64,000 nt of DNA from Bin34 sp965219935 (GTDB taxonomy: Bacteria > Chloroflexota > Anaerolineae > Caldilineales > Caldilineaceae): contig CBDCOU010000003.1 in assembly GCA_965219935.1 (NCBI GenBank), positions 2,108,001 through 2,172,000 of the forward strand, given 5' to 3'. Below are positions 1 through 8,470 of this stretch, piece after piece; the stretch's first letter is position 1, and the number at the start of each line of letters is the position of its first letter. The notes under the pieces were generated by a model. The model saw only the letters and a list, made by a program, of their open reading frames with translations, did no database searches and had not been told where the DNA came from. A program made the position numbers and the translations under genes.

Positions 1-1875
1 CAGTTCCGGCGCTACATCCTCGACCTGGCCTTGTTTGGTACCAATGCCATCGAAGTCATTCCGCCGCGCACGGACGATCTGGACAACAGTCCCCACTTCC
101 CCATTCCGCACCTGGACATGCTAAGAGTCCAGTCCCGCATCTGTGACAAATTGGACATGGATGTCTGGATCTGGTTCCCGGTGATGCAGGCGGACTACAC
201 GGACGAGGCCCAGATCGAAGGCGAGTGCGAGTTCTGGGACGAGGTCCTTGCCAGCATGCCGCGCCTGAACCACGTGTTCGTGCCGGGAGGCGACCCGGGC
301 CACACGCGGGCACCGGTCCTGATGGACCTGCTGGAGCGGTTGTCGAAGGTGGTAGCCAAGCACCACGAAGGGGTCGGCATCTGGATCTCCCCGCAGGGGT
401 TCAACCACGAGGATCTGCCCTACTTCCTCAACTACCTGGAGGAGCGCAGCCCGGACTGGGTGGGCGGAGTCGTGCACGGTCCCTGGGTCAACATCCCGAT
501 GGGCCAATTCCGCGAGATGGTTCCGGACCGCTACCCGATTCGCAACTACCCGGACATCACCCACACGCTGAGTTCGCAGTTCCCGGTTCCGGACTGGGAC
601 GTGGCCTTCGCCACGACCATCGGTCGCGAGCCGGTCAACCCGCGGCCTGTGGACGAGGAGCACTGCTTCCGCATCAGCCAGCCGGGCACCATAGGCATGC
701 TGACCTATTCTGAGGGCTGCAACGACGACGTCAACAAGTTCATCTGGAGCGGCCTGTCGTGGGGCGACCAGCAGGACGTGTTCCAGATTCTGGTCGAGTA
801 CAGCCGGATGTTTGTTGATCCAGACATGGCCCATGACTTCGCCCACGGCCTACTGGCCCTCGAGCGGAACTGGCGTGGCCCCTTGGCTGTGAATAGGGGG
901 GTCCAGACCACCTTGCGGCAGTTCCAAGCCATGGAGAAGGTTGCCTCTCCGTTCCTACTGCGCAACTGGCGCTTCCAACAGGCTCTGTACCGCGCCTACT
1001 ACGACGCCTACGTACACCAGCGTCTGCTGTATGAAACCGGCTTGGAAACCGAGGCACTGGACGCCTTGGGCAAGGCCAAGGTACAGGGCAGCCGCGCAGC
1101 GATAAGGAAAGCGTTCCACATCTGGGACCGTGCGGTCACCGAACCGATCGCCCAGAACCTGCGCACGCGGGTTTTCCAACTGGCGGAGGCTCTGTTCCAA
1201 AGCATCCACATGCAGTTGAGCGTGCCCATGTACGGAGCCCAGTATGAGACGCGCGGCGCGAACCTGGATGCCATCGACTATCCCCTCAACAACCGGGTCT
1301 GGTGGCGCGACCGCCTAAACGAAGTCATCTCACTGAAGATAGAGGAGGTACGGCTAACAGAAATCGACAACCTCCTAGGCCGATTGGATGCCACACCGGG
1401 CGGCTTCCACGACGATCTGGTGCGGCCCCACGACCTTTCGCGGGTACAGGACCGCCGGCCCTATGCAGAGGATCCGGGAGCCCTGCGCACGCCCAGCCGA
1501 CGTTTCCCCTACAGCAAGAACGCCCAGAAACTGCCCATCTCCTGGCGGGGTGGATTGGTGATGCTGGGAACGTTGCCCCTGCGTATGCGCTACGAGAACC
1601 TGGAGCCGGGCAAGGACTACGAACTGCGGATTGCCTATGCCGGGATCTCGCGTAGCAATGTCCGCCTGGACACGGAGGAGGGAGTAGAGATCCACGCTTA
1701 CATGTCCACCACCCAGACTTCTAGGCTGCAGCGGTTCGACGTTCCCGCCGCGGCGATTGTGGACGGTGCCTTGAACCTGATCTGGAGGCCACACAAAGGG
1801 GTTTCCAGTTCGGGGGTGGTCTGCGACATATCCGAAATCGTGCTCTGCAAGAAGTCCTGGCTGAATCTCAACTGA
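1..1875 (+). CDS. TIM-barrel glycoside-hydrolase-like protein, 5' truncated by window edge
   Basis: The reading frame is open from base 1, so the gene begins outside the window; 624 codons are visible. The first residues (FRRYILDLALFGTNAIE) look like a TIM-barrel strand and helix of the GH20/GH84/GH67 kind, followed by an acidic, Trp-rich barrel region (WIWFPV, GIWISPQGFN, NYPDITH). The last ~130 residues look like a beta-rich accessory domain. I infer a carbohydrate-active enzyme but cannot name the family or point to a catalytic pair. The sulfatase gene starts 37 bases downstream on the same strand, so co-transcription is likely and a role in degrading sulfated or uronic polysaccharide is plausible. 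Confidence 0.6.
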   Translation, partial: QFRRYILDLALFGTNAIEVIPPRTDDLDNSPHFPIPHLDMLRVQSRICDKLDMDVWIWFPVMQADYTDEAQIEGECEFWDEVLASMPRLNHVFVPGGDPGHTRAPVLMDLLERLSKVVAKHHEGVGIWISPQGFNHEDLPYFLNYLEERSPDWVGGVVHGPWVNIPMGQFREMVPDRYPIRNYPDITHTLSSQFPVPDWDVAFATTIGREPVNPRPVDEEHCFRISQPGTIGMLTYSEGCNDDVNKFIWSGLSWGDQQDVFQILVEYSRMFVDPDMAHDFAHGLLALERNWRGPLAVNRGVQTTLRQFQAMEKVASPFLLRNWRFQQALYRAYYDAYVHQRLLYETGLETEALDALGKAKVQGSRAAIRKAFHIWDRAVTEPIAQNLRTRVFQLAEALFQSIHMQLSVPMYGAQYETRGANLDAIDYPLNNRVWWRDRLNEVISLKIEEVRLTEIDNLLGRLDATPGGFHDDLVRPHDLSRVQDRRPYAEDPGALRTPSRRFPYSKNAQKLPISWRGGLVMLGTLPLRMRYENLEPGKDYELRIAYAGISRSNVRLDTEEGVEIHAYMSTTQTSRLQRFDVPAAAIVDGALNLIWRPHKGVSSSGVVCDISEIVLCKKSWLNLN

Positions 1876-1911
1876 AGCCCACCGAGTCAATTCATAGGTT
1901 GAGGGTTCGTC

Positions 1912-3294
1912 ATGCCCGGAAACAAACCCAACATCCTGTTCCTGATGAGTGACGAGCACCGTCGGGACATCCTGGGCTATGCGGGGGATCCGATTGTGCG
2001 CACGCCGCGTCTTGACGCGCTGGCGGAGAACGCCGCCGTCTTCACCCAGGCCTACACGCCTTCGCCCATCTGCATTCCCGGGCGGCAGGCCCTTATGTCC
2101 GGGCAACTGCCCCGAACCTGCGGAGTCGAGTCCTTCGGCCAGGACTTGGCCCCCGGCTACATGACGTTTGCCCGGCGTCTGGCCCAATACGGGTGGCATA
2201 CGGTCGCGGCCGGCAAGCTGCACCATACCGGTCCGGACCAGATGCAGGGCTGGATGCAGCGGTTGGGCTCCGAAATGCGCATGGCCGACCATTGGATCGA
2301 GGGCCGGGACAATGCCAGCTTTGCGCCGTATGCAGAGACATTCCGCAGACACAAGTGGTCCGACACCAAGGAGGTACTGCGGGCCGGAGTCGGCCGTCCG
2401 CCCAGCCATGTGGCGGACGAATACGCCCTCCAAGGCACGCTGAACTTCATCCGCGACCACTTCACGGACCCGTACTTCGACCGGGCCAGGCCGGAGCGGC
2501 CGGTGTTGCTCAAGGTTTCCTTCAACCAGCCGCACTACCCCTACCAGACGGATCAGGCGAGGTTCGAGTACTACCTGAACCGGGTGCGGCCCTACATGGA
2601 CGAACCGGTCTTCGACCATCCTTTCCTGTCCCAGCGGCAGGTGGATGTCGGAACCGACGTGACAGAACGGGACATGCAACGGGCCACGGCGGCCTACTAT
2701 GGGATGATCGAGACCATCGACGAGTACTACGGGGTTGTGCTGGATGCCTTGGAAGCGGCTGGTCAGGACCTCGACGAGTGGATCATCATCTACACGTCGG
2801 ACCACGGCGAAATGCTCGGCGAACACGGCATCTGGGAGAAACAGAAGTTTTTCGAGGCCAGTGTGGGCGTGCCGTTGTTCATCCGCTGGCCGGCGGGGTT
2901 CGGGTCCGAGGGTCTCACCGTGACGGAGAACGTCAACCTGTGTGACCTGTTCGCCACGCTATGCGACGTCACCGGTGTTCCAACGCCGGACGGTTTGGAC
3001 AGCCGGAGTTTGGCGCCACTTTGCCAAGGGGCCTCATCGGGATGGAGTGGGGAATCGGTTTCGCAGTTCGGGGGACGGAACTTGATGATCAAGCAGGGTA
3101 ACCTCAAGTACCAGTACTACGGACCCGACATGCCGGAGGTCCTGTTCGACTTGGCAAGGGATCCGCAGGAGCGGGTCAACCTGATCGAGGACCCAGCGTA
3201 TACCAATGCCTGCCAGAGGTTCAGACACCGATGTGAGGAATTAGGGTTCGGTCTGGATGCAGATCCAGATTATGTCAATGCCAATTACGCGTAG
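1912..3294 (+). CDS. Type I (formylglycine-dependent) sulfatase
   Basis: 460 residues, usual length for a bacterial alkaline-phosphatase-fold sulfatase. The N-terminal metal site NILFLMSDEHR (D14) is present. The sulfatase signature is C54-I-P-G-R58, fitting CxPxR but with Gly where Ser or Ala is commoner; C54 would be matured to formylglycine by a sulfatase-maturating enzyme not seen here. GK102LHH and SD297H298GE supply further active-site and metal ligands, and EKQKFFEASVGVP is the conserved C-terminal half-site. No signal peptide is visible, so it may be cytoplasmic. A GAGGG ribosome site precedes the ATG. It should hydrolyse sulfate esters, probably from carbohydrates given the upstream glycosidase-like gene; the substrate is unknown. 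Confidence 0.93.
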   Translation: MPGNKPNILFLMSDEHRRDILGYAGDPIVRTPRLDALAENAAVFTQAYTPSPICIPGRQALMSGQLPRTCGVESFGQDLAPGYMTFARRLAQYGWHTVAAGKLHHTGPDQMQGWMQRLGSEMRMADHWIEGRDNASFAPYAETFRRHKWSDTKEVLRAGVGRPPSHVADEYALQGTLNFIRDHFTDPYFDRARPERPVLLKVSFNQPHYPYQTDQARFEYYLNRVRPYMDEPVFDHPFLSQRQVDVGTDVTERDMQRATAAYYGMIETIDEYYGVVLDALEAAGQDLDEWIIIYTSDHGEMLGEHGIWEKQKFFEASVGVPLFIRWPAGFGSEGLTVTENVNLCDLFATLCDVTGVPTPDGLDSRSLAPLCQGASSGWSGESVSQFGGRNLMIKQGNLKYQYYGPDMPEVLFDLARDPQERVNLIEDPAYTNACQRFRHRCEELGFGLDADPDYVNANYA

Positions 3295-3323
3295 AGAGGA
3301 CGGGTTGGTTCAGCCTGCTAGTA

Positions 3324-3635
3324 TTGTACCTGAATGCGGACTGGCCAAGTCTTGCCGCAATTAGGTCAAATATTTATGTCCATGACCAAGAAGCTTATGA
3401 GTTGGGATATACCATAGGACTGTTTGACGACATAGTCACAACGGGTGTCCATTTCAAGACTGCCAAGCCACTTCTCTTAGAGAGGTTTGGTGATGTGACA
3501 ATATATGGCAAATTTGTTGCAAGTCAAGTTCCAAAATCGCTGGACGTGGAAGATCTAGGGTTTCGATTGTTCCTGTTTGCGCAATGGTGTAGAACACTTT
3601 GGAGACATATGCGCGAGCAGACTCCGGAAATCTAG
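3324..3635 (+). pseudogene. C-terminal remnant of a ComF-like phosphoribosyltransferase
   Basis: About 100 residues containing GLFDDIVTTGVHFKTAK, the PRPP-binding loop (DDxxTTG) of the phosphoribosyltransferase fold, followed by the ERFGDVTIYGKFVA strand found in ComF-like proteins. The N-terminal half of the family is missing and no good ribosome site precedes the first ATG, so I read it as a 5'-truncated remnant. It is clearly more AT-rich than the sulfatase 30 bases upstream, which marks the left boundary of the accessory region. Confidence 0.55.
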
Positions 3636-4050
3636 CCGGCCTGATCGGAGTTGCAGAAGTCTGAATGGAAATCGATTTGGCACATCCAAGGGCGGAGGCA
3701 TCGCGAAGTCAAACGTGGCGCGGTTCCATTTGGCCCATTGGTCTCCTCATCATGACCAACCTACCGGGAAGACTCAGGTACTCCACCACATTGATGAACT
3801 ACTCGTCTAGTACCATATCGACACAGACGACGCATTCGAGTAGATGTTGAAACCCACAAGGCGTGGCATGGCCGGACATGTCTGCCAGCTACCAACAGTA
3901 GATCGTGGACAGATCCACGGAATCGGGAACACAGAGACAGACGCGGAGGCGAAGGTAAGAGGAGACATCGGAAGTACCCAAAGAGCCCAGACAACCATCC
4001 CTCGACTATGCTAAAATCATCTGCGAATGTAGTATTGGACGTAATCATGT
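3636..4050. other. Intergenic stretch, no gene recognised
   Basis: 415 bases between the phosphoribosyltransferase remnant and the convergent TIGR02391-type gene. Short open frames exist on both strands, but none has a ribosome site or recognisable protein character. I see no strong hairpin. Confidence 0.5.
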
Positions 4051-4578
4051 CTACTTCATTGAGCCATCAAGCTTCCGCATCAAATGGTTCGCCAAAATCA
4101 GTAATTCCAATGCGACATCTTCATCATCTTCGAGCTGATGATCGTGTGCTCTTGGGTTCCTGATCCCTATCATAGATCCAACAAACAAATCCATATATCC
4201 TTGTTGTTCATCCATTTCACTCTGGGTCACAAAAGAATTCAACTTCAACTTCGGGTTATTTTTACTAAATACATCACGCATCAGTTTAGCACCATCTAAA
4301 GAATTTAGATTTAGGCCAGCTTTCGCCTTCACCTCATTGTTCAGGCACTTGAAAGCCTCCTCAACCGCCCGGGCATAGTGCCCATCAACAAACAAGCTAC
4401 GACACGTCAACTGGAGCAAACCATTTGTCACAAGCTCATTGAACTTGCTGACGGTGGAATCAAGTGTATCGCCTTTGAGCGGACGACTCAAAGAAGGACG
4501 ACCAACACCAATTTCGTCGACTTCTTGCTGAATCTCAGTAGCCAAGAAATGCCAGAGGTACCGTTCTTTGCTTCCCAT
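4051..4578 (-). CDS. TIGR02391 (Ymh-like) family protein
   Basis: The C-terminal ~120 residues carry the family pattern: DGHYARAVEEAFKCLNN, then DGAKLMRDVFS, a MDLFVGSMIGIRNPRAHD core and a final LMRKLD. The all-helical fold with a conserved R-x-x-x-H-type motif (RNPRAHD) resembles HEPN-type nucleases, which is an inference. I chose ATG at 4578 because GGGAGAGTAAGG sits upstream and it lies 7 bases after the preceding stop; an upstream ATG at 4602 would overlap that gene. It forms a two-gene operon with 4586-5359. Family members turn up in defence islands and near restriction systems, but their biochemical function is unknown to me. Confidence 0.75.
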   Translation of the reverse strand: MGSKERYLWHFLATEIQQEVDEIGVGRPSLSRPLKGDTLDSTVSKFNELVTNGLLQLTCRSLFVDGHYARAVEEAFKCLNNEVKAKAGLNLNSLDGAKLMRDVFSKNNPKLKLNSFVTQSEMDEQQGYMDLFVGSMIGIRNPRAHDHQLEDDEDVALELLILANHLMRKLDGSMK

Positions 4579-4585
4579 TGCTACC

Positions 4586-5359
4586 TTACTCTCCCTTGCC
4601 ATACAGATGTTTCGCCATGCTTGCAAAGATCTGGTCGATCTGGTCGGTAGTAGCCGATGAATCGATATGAACTTGAACATCAATATGGAGTGATGGCCCT
4701 GAAGTTTCGTTCCGTTCTTCCGGCGGGGTTACTTTCGATGCATCGTCCGAGGGCAAAGAAACCTTGGTGTTCAGTGTCTCACTTTCCACAACATTCCCAG
4801 CTTCCTCAAGTACCTGCTCAATTGGAATGATTCGCTCGCTGCCACTGACCTCTTGGATGAGACCGATAAAACGGGCATTCGCGAGAAAAACATCGGACGC
4901 GAGTTTACAGTCAGAAGAAGCGACTCCTAACTCCTGTAGCTCGGTCACAAGAACGTCGCTACCAGGGACTCGTTGGTTCTTCAGTTTGTCATACAGCTGC
5001 TGGAAAGGAGGAATACCGCCTATTGCACAATCGAATTTGGACTTCTGAACATTCCTAAAATTTGACGATTCAGTTACAATTGCCCTTCCAGTATCTGTCA
5101 AAGTAATCGTCTCAGCTTGGGCTCCACCAGTAGTCAAACCGTACCGATTTGATGAAATCACCATCTGTCGGCTTAAAGAACTGTCCGGGGATCGGTTTAG
5201 TCGGTCGAACAAGGTCAGCCGCCTTAACTGTCCGGAAACCCCTTCGTTATGAATTGTCTTTGCAAGCGGAAGTACTTCCTCAAGCTTGAGGACTGGAAAG
5301 GGTTTTGGCCCTCTTCTTCTTGTACTGGATGCCGGAGTGGTTTGTTGGTCACGCTTCAT
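4586..5359 (-). CDS. Winged-helix-like protein paired with TIGR02391 gene
   Basis: 257 residues. The N-terminal ~100 residues (RGPKPFPVLKLEEVLPLAKTI, then LTDTGRAIV) look like a winged-helix DNA-binding or MarR-like region. The C-terminus LHIDVQVHIDSSATTDQID, then QIFASMAKHLYG, is a short tail I associate with DUF5343-type proteins, where it may be a docking or oligomerisation segment. The next gene starts 7 bases downstream, so the two are one transcript. I infer a sensor or regulator for the TIGR02391 protein; no enzymatic motif is visible. GC content is lower than in the flanking IS110. Confidence 0.6.
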   Translation of the reverse strand: MKRDQQTTPASSTRRRGPKPFPVLKLEEVLPLAKTIHNEGVSGQLRRLTLFDRLNRSPDSSLSRQMVISSNRYGLTTGGAQAETITLTDTGRAIVTESSNFRNVQKSKFDCAIGGIPPFQQLYDKLKNQRVPGSDVLVTELQELGVASSDCKLASDVFLANARFIGLIQEVSGSERIIPIEQVLEEAGNVVESETLNTKVSLPSDDASKVTPPEERNETSGPSLHIDVQVHIDSSATTDQIDQIFASMAKHLYGKGE

Positions 5360-5499
5360 TGAGCTTTCCCTCGACTAGGCCAGATAGCCTTTGCAAAGCC
5401 TTATTATACCCGACAACTCGCACGACGTTGCAAACCTCAAAACGCTGGAAGCCGACGGCAGTGGCCAGGGATAACTGTTCAACAACTTGTATGTTGTAT

Positions 5500-5712
5500 T
5501 GGACCCACAGATCAGGGAATCTGTGGGGTTGGGTGAGAGGGGCGCGCCGTCAGCAACTGGGTGCGGCAGAGACTACTTCTGACCGGCACCGCAACACAGT
5601 AGGGCACCCCTCTCACGATCGCTGTCGCTCCGAACAGATACAAGGGCATCAGGCCCGCATCTACAAGTGTGGAGGACAAGGATACCGACATTGTACGCAG
5701 GGAGGTCGGACC
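5500..5712 (+). ncRNA. Candidate bridge RNA of IS110 element A
   Basis: The leader of the transposase gene is strongly structured. A perfect 9-bp hairpin (CCCACAGAT 5504-5512, loop CAGGGA, ATCTGTGGG 5519-5527) is followed by a perfect 10-bp stem (GTGAGAGGGG 5533-5542 with CCCCTCTCAC 5607-5616) enclosing 64 bases. Inside that loop, CAACACAGTA (5592-5601) is the exact complement of TACTGTGTTG at 6686-6695, the sequence abutting the element's right end. IS110 leaders are known to encode bridge RNAs with a 5' stem-loop, a target-binding loop and a donor-binding loop. Ends and loop assignment are inferred. Confidence 0.55.
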
Positions 5713-6672
5713 ATGATGGCAGCGGGTATCGATGTGTCAAAGGCCATGCTGGACTTGTCCCTGGCGGAAGGTCCCGTGCACCGCTTCGCCAACAGCGAAC
5801 CGGGCATCCGCGACTTGCTGCGGCACATGGCCCGTGCGGGGACCACACAGGCGGTGTGCGAGGCCACCGGTGGGTATGAACGGCTCGTGGTAAGCCGCCT
5901 CAGGGCCGCCGGCATCACCGTGCAGGTGGCCCATCCGCTACGGGTGCGCGCCTTCGCGCGTGCCTGCGGCTACGAGGCCAAGACGGACGCCTTGGATGCC
6001 CGGGTGCTCGCGCGCTATGGCCAGGTGTTCCCGGCCTCGAACCCCTGTCCGTCGGAGAGCGAGGAGGAACGTGAGGAGCTGCAGCAACTGCTGCGCCGGC
6101 GTCGGCAACTGGTCGATCAGCGGGTCCAGGAACGGAACCGGCTGGACAAGGGCATCAGTCCTGTCGTTGGTCGGTCCACCCGGCGGCACCTAACCTGGCT
6201 CGACCAGGAGATTGCACGGCTGGACAAGGCGTACCAGGTCCTGTTGCAGGGCAGTGCCGCCCTCTGCCCCCAAGCCACGCTGTACCGCAGTGTGCCGGGG
6301 GTGGGTTCCCTGACCGCGGCCATGCTGGTGGCCTTTCTGCCCGAATTGGGCCAACGGGACAGCAAGGCCTTGACCTCGCTGGTGGGGCTCGCGCCGTGGT
6401 CGCGGGACAGTGGCCACAAACGCGGCCAGCGGTCCATCCGGGGCGGCCGGGCCGCCGTGCGCCACGCCCTCTACATGGCGGCCCTGTCCGTGATCCGGCA
6501 GGAAGGCATCCACCAACACTTCCATCGGGGCCTGCGGCAACGGGGCAAAACGGGCAAGGTCGCCCTGGTGGCGGTCATGCGCAAACTACTTCTGCACCTG
6601 AATGCGGTGGCTCGCCGAGGAACACCTTGGTTGCCACAGGAGGAGTGGTCATCTGAACCTTCCATGTCTTGA
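5713..6672 (+). CDS. IS110-family transposase (element A)
   Basis: 319 residues. The N-terminal RuvC-like DEDD domain begins at GIDVSK (D7), continues with CEATGGYE and KTDALDARVLARYG. A helical linker of ~80 residues follows. The C-terminal Transposase_20 domain has SVPGVGSLTAAML, GLAPWSRDSGHKRG (the RDSG serine is the expected nucleophile) and a conserved RQRGKTGKVALVAVMRKLL end. ATG 5713 is preferred to longer in-frame extensions because GGAGG lies 7 bases upstream; it starts MM, so 5716 is equally possible. It appears intact and should catalyse RNA-guided DNA recombination with the bridge RNA. Confidence 0.95.
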   Translation: MMAAGIDVSKAMLDLSLAEGPVHRFANSEPGIRDLLRHMARAGTTQAVCEATGGYERLVVSRLRAAGITVQVAHPLRVRAFARACGYEAKTDALDARVLARYGQVFPASNPCPSESEEEREELQQLLRRRRQLVDQRVQERNRLDKGISPVVGRSTRRHLTWLDQEIARLDKAYQVLLQGSAALCPQATLYRSVPGVGSLTAAMLVAFLPELGQRDSKALTSLVGLAPWSRDSGHKRGQRSIRGGRAAVRHALYMAALSVIRQEGIHQHFHRGLRQRGKTGKVALVAVMRKLLLHLNAVARRGTPWLPQEEWSSEPSMS

Positions 6673-6704
6673 CAGACAACACAGATACTGTGTTGCTTTG
6701 TCAA
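6669..6704. repeat. Imperfect palindrome at tail-to-tail junction of two IS110 elements
   Basis: TTGACAGACAACACAG (6669-6684), spacer ATA, then CTGTGTTGCTTTGTCAA (6688-6704). Both transposase stop codons lie in the TTGACA/TGTCAA outer parts, so each element ends inside one arm. A near-identical, perfectly symmetric version is at 10796-10830. A palindromic target core shared by both elements is the simplest explanation. Confidence 0.8.
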
Positions 6705-7651
6705 CTAGCCACTCCTGTTGCTGCAGGGTGCCGTTGCCACGGAACCTGGTCCCGCATCATGGCATTCAGCATGACCAGCAGCTTGCGCATGGCGGCGACG
6801 AGGGCCACTTTCTTGGCCTTGCCTCGTTGACACAGGCGCTCATAAAAGGTGCGGATGGCGGGGTTCCAGCGCACGGCGCTCAAGGTGGCCATGTAGAGCA
6901 CGTTGCGCACGGTGGCGCGGCCGCCCCCAATATGGCGCTGGCCACGCCATTGGCCACTGTCCCGGTTCAGGGGTGCCACGCCCACCAGGGCCGCCACCTG
7001 GCGCCGACTGAGATGTCCCAGCTCCGGCCGTTCGGCGACCAGCACCGCGGCCGGCCCGACGCCCGGCACGCTGCGCAGGCGCGCGGCCTGGCCAGACCAG
7101 GTCGGATGGGTCCGCAGCCGGGTCTGGATTTCCTGGTTCAGGCTTTCCAAGGCCGCCAGCAGCCAGTCCAGATGGGCCTGGATGTGGGCGTGCAGGGAAG
7201 GGTCCGCACTGGCCAGATGGTTCTGCTCCTGGGCACACATGGCGGTCAGCTGCCGCCGTCGCACCACAAGCGCGCGCAACGCCTGCCGGTCGGCGTCCGG
7301 CAGGGGCCGCACCGGCGGTCGCATCAGGGCCGCCATCTCGGCCAGCCGTCGAGCATCCATGCGGTCGGTCTTGGCCAGCCGGCCGGAGGCGCGCCCGAAG
7401 TCACGGGCCTGGCGCGGGTTGACCACGGCGACCTGCAGGCCGGCCGCCTGCAGGGCTAGGGCCAGGGGCCGCTCCAAGCCTCCGGTCGCTTCCACCACGA
7501 TGCGGTCGGGAGCCAGGCGGGCCAAGTGCCGGCAGAGAGCCTCAATGTTCTGAGGGTCGTTGGCCAGGCAGTCGTCCTCTTCGGGGCGACCCCGGAGCGC
7601 CACATCGAGCTGGTGCTTGGATACGTCGATGCCGACATGGGTCTGGGACAT
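6701..7651 (-). CDS. IS110-family transposase (element B)
   Basis: 316 residues with the DEDD N-domain (HVGIDVSKHQLDVAL, VVEATGGLE, KTDRMDARRLAEMAAL) and C-terminal Transposase_20 domain (LRSVPGVGPAAVL, VGVAPLNRDSGQWRG, RQRGKAKKVALVAAMRKLL pattern). The frame is open for another ~110 codons upstream, but that stretch translates the leader and part of an older IS110 remnant; ATG 7651 has AGGAGAG 7 bases upstream and matches the family start. Appears intact. The convergent stop codon of element A is 28 bases away. Confidence 0.95.
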   Translation of the reverse strand: MSQTHVGIDVSKHQLDVALRGRPEEDDCLANDPQNIEALCRHLARLAPDRIVVEATGGLERPLALALQAAGLQVAVVNPRQARDFGRASGRLAKTDRMDARRLAEMAALMRPPVRPLPDADRQALRALVVRRRQLTAMCAQEQNHLASADPSLHAHIQAHLDWLLAALESLNQEIQTRLRTHPTWSGQAARLRSVPGVGPAAVLVAERPELGHLSRRQVAALVGVAPLNRDSGQWRGQRHIGGGRATVRNVLYMATLSAVRWNPAIRTFYERLCQRGKAKKVALVAAMRKLLVMLNAMMRDQVPWQRHPAATGVAS

Positions 7652-7862
7652 GGCCTGGCTCTCCTGTGGACTGGGGTGGCTGAATCCTTCGCGGTCCCGG
7701 TCTGGCACATGCGGACTGTAGGTCCAAGAAACTGTTCGGGTAGCTGCCAAGGCGAGGCGTGACGAACCTGGCTGTTCAACGGTCTCGGTGAACCGGACCT
7801 GGTTACAAACCGGTCTGTCACGCCCCGTCAGTAGGCACAGGCGGCCGCCTGTGCCTACTGAA
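7652..7862 (-). ncRNA. Candidate bridge RNA of IS110 element B
   Basis: Reading towards the transposase, the leader begins with a perfect 34-base palindrome (7828-7861; half-site CAGTAGGCACAGGCGG). An 8-bp stem follows (GTCACGCC 7817-7824 with GGCGTGAC 7756-7763) enclosing 53 bases, then ~100 bases to the ATG. This hairpin-then-large-stem layout parallels the element A leader although the sequences differ, which supports a conserved structured RNA. Boundaries are inferred. Confidence 0.5.
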
Positions 7863-8270
7863 TTTGGCCAACATACTAGATAGATACTGTGTTGAGAGGC
7901 AATCCTCGCCAGCTGTGGGCACATGGTTTGGCTGCTAGGGGCCCAATCCCAGATCGCCGCGTTGAGGATGAGGAGCAGCTTGCACAATGCCGCGATGAAC
8001 TCCGCCTTCCTGGGCTTGCCTTACCGGCACATACGGATACGGAAGTCACGGATGACAGGTTGTGACCGGTGGCGGTCACTGTGGCGATGTAGAGGATCAT
8101 GCACACGGAGACGTGCCCACTCCAGAAACAGTGCGGCCCGCGGTAAGAGCCGCGGGTCCGGCTAAAGAGGGCCCACACCGGCCAGCGCGGTAATCTCGCG
8201 TCCGTTGAGACAGCCCAATCCCGACCACTCAGCCATGAGCCTGACCCCACCAGCTGGCGAGGTCGGGCCG
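7863..8270 (-). pseudogene. Decayed IS110-family transposase remnant
   Basis: On the minus strand, shifting frames spell the C-terminal half of an IS110 transposase: LNGREITALAGVGPL, ILYIATVTATGHN and finally CKLLLILNAAIWDWAP. Stops and frameshifts interrupt it. It ends in the same AACACAGTATC boundary seen at the other IS110 ends, and element B sits against it. Nothing recognisable lies between about 8271 and 8470. Confidence 0.7.
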
Positions 8271-8470
8271 CGCACCCGCAATCCCTCCGCATATCTACCA
8301 GACTTTCAGGTGACACAATGCCCAGCGGTGCAGTCGGGGCAATCACCTAGCCATATCGACCAAGATCAAGCTCACGTGGAGAACCATCAACGCCCTTTAC
8401 GCCGATCACGTCCGAGGGTTTGGGCTTCGGCTGGCTTCGCCCTTCGCAGCCAGCCCATCGGGATCAGCTA

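Larger units (their letters stand above)
5480..6687 (+). mobile_element. IS110-family element A
   Basis: A single-transposase element with a ~230-base structured 5' region and no long terminal inverted repeats, as usual for IS110. The right end is set by comparison with a second copy of its 3' part at 10581-10811: similarity continues through TTGACAGRCAACACAG and into a palindrome. The left end is only approximate; ACAAC...GTTGT at about 5481-5497 resembles the core at the right end. It meets IS110 element B tail to tail at 6685-6690. Confidence 0.75.
6688..7865 (-). mobile_element. IS110-family element B
   Basis: Minus-strand element with one transposase gene and a ~210-base structured leader. 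Its 3' end is defined by comparison with the 10815-10912 copy. Its 5' end abuts an older IS110 remnant near 7862-7880, where another GATACTGTGTTG-like boundary sequence occurs. It differs from element A at the protein level, so it is a second IS110 type rather than a duplicate. Confidence 0.75.

Noticed and set aside
1375..2826. Long open frame (483 codons) on the minus strand
   Set aside because: It lies antisense to the sulfatase and glycosidase-like genes, has Arg/Val/Gly-rich low-complexity composition and no ribosome site or domain.
5305..5712. 136-codon N-terminal extension of the IS110 A transposase
   Set aside because: The family starts at MAAGIDVSK with GGAGG just before; the extension translates the structured leader.
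7652..7987. N-terminal extension of the IS110 B transposase
   Set aside because: It translates the leader and part of an older IS110 remnant; ATG 7651 has a good ribosome site and matches the family start.
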